From an uncultured Elusimicrobiales bacterium (GTDB lineage Bacteria; Elusimicrobiota; Elusimicrobia; Elusimicrobiales; Elusimicrobiaceae): a stretch of DNA of 64,000 nt. This document shows, piece by piece, positions 57,757-64,000 of the stretch. The translations under genes and the position numbers were made by a program. Within the stretch, counting starts at the first letter, position 1. Each line of letters starts with the position of its first letter. The notes under the pieces were generated by a model. The model was not told the origin of the DNA, did not search any database, and worked only from the letters and a program-made list of their open reading frames with translations. The stretch spans positions 1 to 64,000 of the forward strand of contig CALVGG010000006.1 in the NCBI GenBank assembly GCA_944327085.1, read 5' to 3'.

Positions 57757-59133
57757 ATGCCTAAAATAAACTGGAAAGAAATTCTTGTTACCTTAAAAGA
57801 TTTAACCAAAGCCTCCATAAAAAAATACACCTTATGGATTTTGCACTTGTCCCCCCACCAAAACCTTTTGCACGGTGTGTTGTTGTACACATTTTTGGGG
57901 TGGGTGGCGCTTTCTCTTCCGTTTATGAACACGCAGGACGTGGCCTGGATAGACAACCTGTTTACAGCCGCTTCCGCCGCTACTACCACGGGCTTAACAA
58001 GCATAAGCACGCCGGATAGTTACTCTTGGCTGGGGCAGCTGGTAATACTGATTTTAATACAGGCGGGCGGGCTTGGGTATATGACCATGTCCTCCTTTGT
58101 GTTTCTTTCGTTTTCCCGCCGTTTGCGCCCGCACCAAAAAGAAGTGCTCAGCGCGGAGTTCTCCCTCCCCAGTGAGCTAAACCTGCACGATTTTCTGCGC
58201 GCGGCCATCATTTTTACCGTTGTGGTGGAAAGCTTGGGCGCCGTGTTTTTGTTTAACTATTTTATGCACCACGATTACGGCATTTTCCAGGCGGCGTGGT
58301 ACAGCATTTTTCACAGTATATCGGCCTTTTGTACGGCCGGGTTTAGTTTATGGCCCGACAACCTTATCCAGTTTTATGACAGTAAAACCATGAATATTAT
58401 TATTTCTTTACTTTCTTTACTGGGCGCCATTGGGTTTATTGTGGTAACGGATGTTTTTAATTGGATTACCCGCCGCGCAAAAGGCCTGTCTTACACGTCT
58501 AAAATTATTTTGCTTACCATTAGCAGTGTGGTATTATTTGGCACGGTAATGCTTTATATTACAAACCCGGTTATGAGCCTGTGGGAAGCGTTTTTTCAGG
58601 CTACGGCCGCTATGAGCACCGCCGGTTTTAACACGGTGGAAATTGGAGCCATGTCCACCTGCTCCTTACTGGTTATGATTATTTTAATGAGCATCGGCGG
58701 CGCCCCCAGCGGCACCGGCGGCGGTATTAAAAGTACGGCATTTGTCAGCATTATGGCCATTTGGTATAACCGCCTTTTGGGCCGCAAGCACATTTCTTTC
58801 TTAGATCGCCGCATCCCCATACAAAAGTTGTATTTGGCCACTTCCACCTTTATTTTTTACACCATTTTGCTTTTGTCCAGCGTGTTTTGGCTGACGTATT
58901 GCGAGCAAGACAAACCCTTCTTAAGTTTATTTTTTGAAGCCGCCTCCGCTTTGGCCACGGCTGGGCTGTCTATGGAGTTTACCTCCCAATTAAGTACCTG
59001 GGGCAAGATTATCATTATCATCACCATGATTATCGGCCGCGTGGGCGTAATTACTTTTGGCATGGCCCTGTTAAGAGATGATGACGACGAGCCGGAGCCG
59101 GAACCCACCGAAAAGGCGGACCTGGCCATCTAG
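57757..59133 (+). CDS. Potassium uptake protein, KtrB/TrkH type
   Basis: 458 residues. Four selectivity-loop repeats: AATTTGLTSI, FCTAGFSL, MSTAGFNTV and LATAGLSM, each with the central Gly. About eight to ten hydrophobic helices. Length and loop type fit KtrB more than TrkH. The regulatory partner gene (ktrA/trkA) is not in the window. Confidence 0.9.
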   Translation: MPKINWKEILVTLKDLTKASIKKYTLWILHLSPHQNLLHGVLLYTFLGWVALSLPFMNTQDVAWIDNLFTAASAATTTGLTSISTPDSYSWLGQLVILILIQAGGLGYMTMSSFVFLSFSRRLRPHQKEVLSAEFSLPSELNLHDFLRAAIIFTVVVESLGAVFLFNYFMHHDYGIFQAAWYSIFHSISAFCTAGFSLWPDNLIQFYDSKTMNIIISLLSLLGAIGFIVVTDVFNWITRRAKGLSYTSKIILLTISSVVLFGTVMLYITNPVMSLWEAFFQATAAMSTAGFNTVEIGAMSTCSLLVMIILMSIGGAPSGTGGGIKSTAFVSIMAIWYNRLLGRKHISFLDRRIPIQKLYLATSTFIFYTILLLSSVFWLTYCEQDKPFLSLFFEAASALATAGLSMEFTSQLSTWGKIIIIITMIIGRVGVITFGMALLRDDDDEPEPEPTEKADLAI

Positions 59134-59174
59134 CCCCGCCCCGGAGCAAAAACTATTTTTTGTAAAATATATCT

Positions 59175-60464
59175 ATGAAATTCTTTTTAATTAGCTTAGG
59201 CTGCCCCAAAAACTTAACCAACAGCGAAGAGTTCACCGCCCGCTTGCTGGCCCATGGGCACAAACTTGTTTTTTCGCCCGAAGAGGCCGACACGGTTATC
59301 ATCAACACCTGCGGATTTATTTCTTCGGCCGTTAAAGAAGGAAACGAAGAAATCCGCCACGCGCTGGACTTAAAACGCCAAGGCGTCATCAAACGCGTAG
59401 CCGTAACCGGCTGCATGGTGGAACGCTACCGCCAGAAACTGGCGAAGGACTTCCCCGAAGCGGATACCGTTTTTTCCATCGCCGCGCAGGAACATATAGA
59501 AGATTTACTGGATAAAGACGGCCTGTTTTTGGAGCCTCTGCCCGCTAAGCTGCAATTGCCTGAGTTTAAAATGAGCCTCACGGCCCCCCACACCGCTTAT
59601 TTAAAAGTGGCCGACGGGTGCAACAACCGCTGTGCGTATTGCACCATTCCGTCCATCCGCGGGCCGTACCGCTCCAAACCCATGACGCAAATTATTAAAG
59701 AGGCGCGGCTTATGGTGCAAAACGGGGTAAAGGAAATATCCCTTATTGCGCAGGACACCACCTCTTACGGGCTGGATTTATACGGGGAGTTAAAACTAAC
59801 CGAACTTTTACAAAAACTGCTTAAAATACGCGGCCTGGGGCGCCTACGCATTATGTACGCTTACCCCCACCGCGTTACGCTGGAACTGGCCCGTTTAATG
59901 GCCGGGGAAGAAAAGATTTTTCATTACCTGGACATCCCTCTCCAGCACATAGCGGACCCGGTACTTAAAAACATGAACCGCCATTGCGACGCGGCCAAAA
60001 TCCGCCAGACTTTGGACATGCTTAAAAAAGAAGTGCCGGACATTTCCCTGCGCACCAATTTTATAGTGGGTTTCCCGCAGGAGACGGAAAAAGACTTTCA
60101 GGAACTTAAAAAATTCGTGCGTGAATACGAGTTTGACAACATGGGCGTGTTTGAGTTCTTCCGCGAAAAGGGCACTGCCGCCTATGATATGAAGCAAATC
60201 CCGGCCGTGGTTAAACATCAACGCGCGCGCGAGCTGGAAGAAACCCAAAGCCGCGTAATAGACAAACTAAACAAACGCCTGCTGGGCACCACGCTGGAAG
60301 CCATTGCCGACGGGCCGGACTTTGGCCGCACCTATAAAGACGCCCCAGATATTGACGGCCGCGTTACCTTCACCCGCCCCGTTAGAACCGGCAGTATTTT
60401 TAAGGCCCGCGTAGTGGCCGCCCAAGGTTACGAGCGGGAAGTGGAACCCCTCACCGCCAAATAA
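59175..60464 (+). CDS. rimO: Ribosomal protein S12 methylthiotransferase
   Basis: 429 residues. N-terminal MTTase domain (SLGCPKNLTNSEE, INTCGFISSAVKEG, TGCMVERY), radical-SAM CxxxCxxC (GCNNRCAYCTIP), and a C-terminal TRAM domain. It modifies Asp89 of S12. A TAAAAT box 6 nt before the ATG and no Shine-Dalgarno point to a leaderless start. A double terminator follows. Confidence 0.94.
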   Translation: MKFFLISLGCPKNLTNSEEFTARLLAHGHKLVFSPEEADTVIINTCGFISSAVKEGNEEIRHALDLKRQGVIKRVAVTGCMVERYRQKLAKDFPEADTVFSIAAQEHIEDLLDKDGLFLEPLPAKLQLPEFKMSLTAPHTAYLKVADGCNNRCAYCTIPSIRGPYRSKPMTQIIKEARLMVQNGVKEISLIAQDTTSYGLDLYGELKLTELLQKLLKIRGLGRLRIMYAYPHRVTLELARLMAGEEKIFHYLDIPLQHIADPVLKNMNRHCDAAKIRQTLDMLKKEVPDISLRTNFIVGFPQETEKDFQELKKFVREYEFDNMGVFEFFREKGTAAYDMKQIPAVVKHQRARELEETQSRVIDKLNKRLLGTTLEAIADGPDFGRTYKDAPDIDGRVTFTRPVRTGSIFKARVVAAQGYEREVEPLTAK

Positions 60465-60478
60465 AAACAAACAATATT

Positions 60479-60504
60479 CCCCGGTTTAAAGCCGGGGTTT
60501 TTTT
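60479..60504 (+). terminator. Terminator of rimO
   Basis: CCCCGG...CCGGGG followed by seven T. Confidence 0.88.
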
Positions 60505-60510
60505 ACCGCA

Positions 60511-60542
60511 AAAAACCCGGGGCATTTATCCCCGGGTTTTTA
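60511..60542. terminator. Terminator of the convergent PLD gene
   Basis: AAAAACCCGGGG, loop, CCCCGGGTTTTT. It works from the minus strand for the gene ending at 60566. Confidence 0.88.
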
Positions 60543-60565
60543 ACGGTTTATACAAAACAAACGGT

Positions 60566-62593
60566 TTATAACTGGTTGGTCAGTGCGTCTACAATAAAAG
60601 AGGCCCAGCCCGTGTCCAGCTCCTGCGTCATACGTTTGGAGCGGGCAAAGTCCTTCTCAAACAAGCGGCTTTCCAGCTCGGCCACAAAGGCTGGGTCATC
60701 AATGCCCAGGCTCATTTCCCCGTTTATAAACAGGCTCATCTTATCAAAATTGGCCGAGCCTACCACCGCCCACCCGTCATATAAAGCCGCTTTTACGTGG
60801 CTCATGCCGTTATAAAAATATACGTCTATCCCGTTGCGGAAAAGCTGATTGGCTTTAATGCGGTTATTGGCGTCCATAATGCCAATGTCGTTTTCCCCGG
60901 GTAAAATTACGCGTACGTCCACCCCGCGGCCACGGGCCTGTATTAGCTCGCGCACGATGCGGTCATCGGAAAAATACGCATTCTGTATATAAATGCGTTT
61001 TTTGGCGCGGCGGATAGCCTCCAGCTGGGCGTGAAAAATTTCCGCGTCCGTGGGTTTGGTGTACATCAGGCGCACGTTAATCATGCCGGGTTCTTCGCGG
61101 TTAACATCGCGGGAAGACTTACTAAACAGCTTGCGGTAGGCGGCGGCGTAATCTCCTCCCCAACCGGTAAAGGACCAGGTTTCATAAAAATTTTTAACCA
61201 GTTTCCCCACCACCGGGCCTTGCAGGGCCAGCATCATATCGTGCCAGGTGTAGCGGTATTCTTCGCCCACATTCATACCGCCGGTATAGGCTATTTTACG
61301 GTCCACAATATACACTTTGCTGTGGTCAAAATTGCTCCAGGTGTTTAAATGCGTGCGGGCGGAGGCTTTGGAATTTTTTTCAATATAGTCGTCTATACTT
61401 TTGGGCATTTTAAAATGGTCGCCGGGGGTGAATTCGGGCTCTTTAACGGAGTTTAAAACGGTGTTTAACTCATCCACAATCACGCGCACGTCTATCCCGT
61501 CGTTAGAGCGGGCGCGCAGCATATCGGCAATTTTCAGGCCGTAAGGATCCGCCGCAAAAATATAGGTGCGCACAAAAATGGATTCCTGCGCCCGCTGCAT
61601 AGCCAAAATAAAATGTGGGAAAAACTCCTCCCCGTCAATTAACAGCGTAACGGAGGCTTTGTAGTTTTGGCGGCTGATGTGCTTGTCTAACCATTTGTTA
61701 AAGTCGGCCAAGTCCATTTCCTCTTCGCCCGTGTACAGGGGCGGGACCGTTTCCAAATCTTTTACCTGCGGGGGCAGCATGGTATACACCGTGGACGTAC
61801 CCAAAGACACCAACCTGTGCGTTGACGTAAACGGCGCCTTTATCACCCCAAACAAATGGCTTTTTACAAAGAAAGAATAAATAAACGAGAGCGAAAACCC
61901 CAGCCCCGTCATCTCTTTTTCCACTTGGTAATAATCCGGCAGTTTTAACTGGATGATTTGGTCCTTCTCCACATCCACATACAAAAAGGGAGAAAGCGGC
62001 ACCCCCCTCAAACTTAACAAGTATTTGGTATACGGGGCATTGGTGGCAATAACGGCCTGCTTTAAACGCTCGTAAAGCATGGCCCTAAACTGGACGGAAG
62101 ACACCCGCCCCACTATTTTTACTTCCGCCGGGGCCTGGTTCAGTTCCACCAAATCGGCAGTGCCGTCTGGGCGGCGGTAAAGCATGGTTTCATAATTTTG
62201 AATAAAAACTACGCGCCCTTCCAGGGGGTGCTCGGGCAGTAAAGAAAGGAGCGTTTCACGCAGTAAAATTTGCCAGTCCCCCCCGGCCAGGGCCACCATA
62301 TCTTTTCGGCGCGGCGCGTGTTTATCATCTGCCGGTTGTACGCTTAACGTAAGCATAGGCAGGTGGCTGGTCAAATCGGCCTCTTTTAAATTAGCTTGCA
62401 AATAAAAACTTTTATCCCGGTATTCATAGCGGATATATAACTTTTGCCCCGCAGTAAAAGCTGCTGCCGGGTTCAGCGTTCCTCCGTCCACCGCGCGCAG
62501 GGCACGGGCGCCTTTGGGCTGCTGCCCGGCACAGGCGCACAGCAAACAAGCCGTTAAAATACACTCAATAAAACGTAAAAAATAGGGCCGCAT
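60566..62593 (-). CDS. Lipoprotein with phospholipase D domains (cardiolipin-synthase-like)
   Basis: 675 residues. A signal peptide with a lipobox (LLCAC) and a long N-terminal extension (about 1-300) without known domain. Then two HKD motifs: HSKVYIVDRKIAYTGGMN and HVKAALYDGWAVVGSANFD, as in cardiolipin synthases. It probably acts on phospholipids from the periplasmic side. A TAAAAT box 6 nt before the ATG suggests a leaderless mRNA. The N-terminal extension is unusual for ClsA/ClsB. Confidence 0.84.
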   Translation of the reverse strand: MRPYFLRFIECILTACLLCACAGQQPKGARALRAVDGGTLNPAAAFTAGQKLYIRYEYRDKSFYLQANLKEADLTSHLPMLTLSVQPADDKHAPRRKDMVALAGGDWQILLRETLLSLLPEHPLEGRVVFIQNYETMLYRRPDGTADLVELNQAPAEVKIVGRVSSVQFRAMLYERLKQAVIATNAPYTKYLLSLRGVPLSPFLYVDVEKDQIIQLKLPDYYQVEKEMTGLGFSLSFIYSFFVKSHLFGVIKAPFTSTHRLVSLGTSTVYTMLPPQVKDLETVPPLYTGEEEMDLADFNKWLDKHISRQNYKASVTLLIDGEEFFPHFILAMQRAQESIFVRTYIFAADPYGLKIADMLRARSNDGIDVRVIVDELNTVLNSVKEPEFTPGDHFKMPKSIDDYIEKNSKASARTHLNTWSNFDHSKVYIVDRKIAYTGGMNVGEEYRYTWHDMMLALQGPVVGKLVKNFYETWSFTGWGGDYAAAYRKLFSKSSRDVNREEPGMINVRLMYTKPTDAEIFHAQLEAIRRAKKRIYIQNAYFSDDRIVRELIQARGRGVDVRVILPGENDIGIMDANNRIKANQLFRNGIDVYFYNGMSHVKAALYDGWAVVGSANFDKMSLFINGEMSLGIDDPAFVAELESRLFEKDFARSKRMTQELDTGWASFIVDALTNQL

Positions 62594-62643
62594 GTTTTTA
62601 TTTTATCAAATACGCACGCCGCCCAATATGCTACCATAAACCC

Positions 62644-63378
62644 ATGAACTCTTTTAAACATCCTTATTTTAACGCCATAGAAAATTTGCTGGCCCAGCTG
62701 GACGGGCCCGAAGCCCCCGCCATACAAACCGCCGCCCAGTGGACGGCACAAGCCCTCAGCCAAGGGCATCTCATACATACTTTTGGCTGCGGGCACAGCT
62801 TAAGCCCCGCGCTGGAGCCGTTCCACCGTTCGGGCTGTTTTGCGGCGGTAAACGTTATTTTGGCGCCGGAACTGCGATTTATGCACGGTGCCGCACAAGG
62901 AACCCGCCTGGAAAGGCAGGAAGGATACTCCCCCCAAATTTTGGCTAAACACCATTTGCAAAAAGGAGACATTTTATTTGTATTCTCCAACTCCGGCCGA
63001 AACCCGGCCGGGATTGACGCCGTTTTATACGCCAAGGAAAAGGGCGTAAAAACGGTTAGCGTATCGGCCAAAAGCGCGCACAAAAACAGCCGCTCGCGCC
63101 ACTCAAGCGGCCTTATGCTTTTTGACGCGGCGGACCTGGCACTGGACAACCACGCCAGCGCCAACGAAACCTGCCTGGAAATAAACCATGTTTCTTTGGC
63201 CCCTCTTTCCACCATAGCGGCCTGCGCCGTGTTTCACGCCGTGTTGTTTAGTGCCGCGCAAATACTGGCCAGGCAAGGCCTGCGCCTGCCCGTTTACCAA
63301 AGCAGCAACCTGCCCGGAAACGACGAAGAAAACAACCGTCTTTCCCTTTTATACAAAGACCGTATAAAACATTTGTAA
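62644..63378 (+). CDS. SIS-domain sugar-phosphate-binding protein (UPF0309-like)
   Basis: 244 residues. One SIS domain: HTFGCGHSLSPALEPFHRSG, ILFVFSNSGRNPAGIDAVLYA, and a C-terminal NHVSLAPLSTIAACAVFHAV. It may be an isomerase or a regulator binding a phosphosugar; no catalytic residue is diagnostic. TACCAT lies 6 nt before the ATG and no Shine-Dalgarno is visible, so it may be leaderless. Confidence 0.8.
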   Translation: MNSFKHPYFNAIENLLAQLDGPEAPAIQTAAQWTAQALSQGHLIHTFGCGHSLSPALEPFHRSGCFAAVNVILAPELRFMHGAAQGTRLERQEGYSPQILAKHHLQKGDILFVFSNSGRNPAGIDAVLYAKEKGVKTVSVSAKSAHKNSRSRHSSGLMLFDAADLALDNHASANETCLEINHVSLAPLSTIAACAVFHAVLFSAAQILARQGLRLPVYQSSNLPGNDEENNRLSLLYKDRIKHL

Positions 63379-63383
63379 CCAAC

Positions 63384-63422
63384 AAAAAACAGCCCGCCGG
63401 TTTATTACGGCGGGCTGTTTTA
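63384..63422. terminator. Bidirectional terminator
   Basis: ACAGCCCGCCG (63389-63399) pairs with CGGCGGGCTGT (63408-63418), with A and T runs. It lies between convergent genes. Confidence 0.9.
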
Positions 63423-63433
63423 ATTAAATTGTT

Positions 63434-64000
63434 TTATAAATACGGCTTTATGGCTTTATGCACTTTTTGGGCCACTATTTCATAACCGGCAGCGTTGGGA
63501 TGGATGGGGTCCGCCTTGTATTTGCTTTTGCCAAAAATACCGTCCAAAATACCGGGCACAAAAAGGGCCTGTTTTTCTTTGGCTATTTGTTTGTACAGTT
63601 TGGTATAGCGGCTCATGCCCGGGTAACCGCCCGTATCTACCAGTACGGCAACGGCACCGGCGGATTGCACCTCGTCCACAATTTGGCGGATGGCCTGTTC
63701 CGTTTGGTCAAAGGGCACGCTTCGCATAAAATCGTTTCCGCCAAATTCTATCAGCACCATATAGGGGTTGGCCTGCAGTACCTGCGGCAGGCGGGCGGGC
63801 GCGTTGGCGGCCGTATCGCCGGATAAACCCAAATTTACCACCGGGCGGTTAATCATACGCCCAAGCACGGCGGGGTAAGCTTTATCTTTTCCTGCGCCGT
63901 AACCGGCGGTCAGGCTGTCTCCAAAAGCTACCACCGTTTGGCCGGAATTACCCAAATTTTTAATTTCCGTTTTTCCCCCCAGCAAAAACCAGGCTGCCAC
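63434..64000 (-). CDS. SGNH/GDSL esterase, N terminus cut by the window edge
   Basis: At least 188 residues. Blocks GDSLTAGYG (nucleophile Ser), LGLSGDT, GGNDFMRS and DPIHPNAAGY (Asp and His) complete an SGNH active site of the arylesterase/TesA type. The visible start (AAWFLLGG) is hydrophobic, so a signal peptide or anchor probably begins beyond the window. Confidence 0.88.
   Translation of the reverse strand: MAAWFLLGGKTEIKNLGNSGQTVVAFGDSLTAGYGAGKDKAYPAVLGRMINRPVVNLGLSGDTAANAPARLPQVLQANPYMVLIEFGGNDFMRSVPFDQTEQAIRQIVDEVQSAGAVAVLVDTGGYPGMSRYTKLYKQIAKEKQALFVPGILDGIFGKSKYKADPIHPNAAGYEIVAQKVHKAIKPYL

Noticed and set aside
1-64000. CRISPR array or cas genes
   Set aside because: No regularly spaced direct repeats and no cas-like proteins in any frame.

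Overview
The window reads as a chromosomal segment of a Gram-negative bacterium carrying one complete prophage. KDO synthesis genes (kdsA, kdsD) next to lptC, lptA and lptB, many lipoproteins and a Pal-like OmpA protein show an outer membrane with lipopolysaccharide. Runs of short pseudopilin genes with a K/A-GFTLIELL start and an ALPQYRR-type continuation, with no pilus assembly genes nearby, resemble host-associated Elusimicrobiota (Elusimicrobium-like). That assignment is an inference from protein character, not from a marker gene.

Host part, left (1-24.8 kb). Most genes left of about 9.5 kb lie on the minus strand (secreted protein, aminotransferase, nadC, nadA, small lipoprotein, MscS channel, Pal-like lipoprotein). 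Most genes to the right lie on the plus strand (small ORF, HEAT-repeat protein, dut, kdsA-orf60-kdsD-lptC-lptA-lptB-cysE, guaC, FKBP, AlbA-domain protein, SUI1-like factor). The switch point is a gene-free stretch with seven DnaA-box-like 9-mers, three of them perfect, so it is a candidate chromosomal replication origin.

Prophage (24,800-54,485). A 24-bp direct repeat marks both ends; the right copy is the 3' end of an intact tRNA-Asn gene. From left to right: a tyrosine integrase; a leftward lysogeny operon (S24 repressor, HsdR_N-like nuclease, lipoprotein); a divergent early region with a strong promoter and operator, small ORFs, a very structured putative RNA, a Bet/RecT annealing protein, a DUF1351 protein, a nuclease, a replication protein with an iteron-like internal origin, and a DNA methyltransferase; an AT-rich cargo segment with a ClpP-fold (SDH-type) protease plus a 40-residue ORF, convergent with a caspase-like protease plus a four-helix membrane protein; then a late region of contractile-tail (Mu/P2-like) type. 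The late region holds a TerS-TerL fusion, portal, Mu-F-like head protein with a toxin-like C-terminal domain, scaffold, decoration and capsid proteins, connectors, sheath, tube, frameshifted tail chaperone, short tape measure, baseplate, collar fibre, lysozyme, holin and spanin-like genes. A DinD-family gene closes the right end. Every expected module is present and open, so the prophage looks intact.

Host part, right (54.5-64 kb). MFS transporter, DnaJ-like co-chaperone, two tandem OsmC proteins, KtrB-type potassium transporter, rimO, a PLD-family lipoprotein, a SIS-domain protein and a truncated SGNH hydrolase.

The most promising material for something undescribed is the cargo segment at 34.7-37.4 kb (two different proteases, each with a small or membrane partner, in prophage cargo position) and two compact structured elements at about 28.88-29.06 kb and 41.13-41.21 kb. 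Several unrelated genes share a -10 box placed 6-7 nt before the start codon and no Shine-Dalgarno, which suggests frequent leaderless transcripts.
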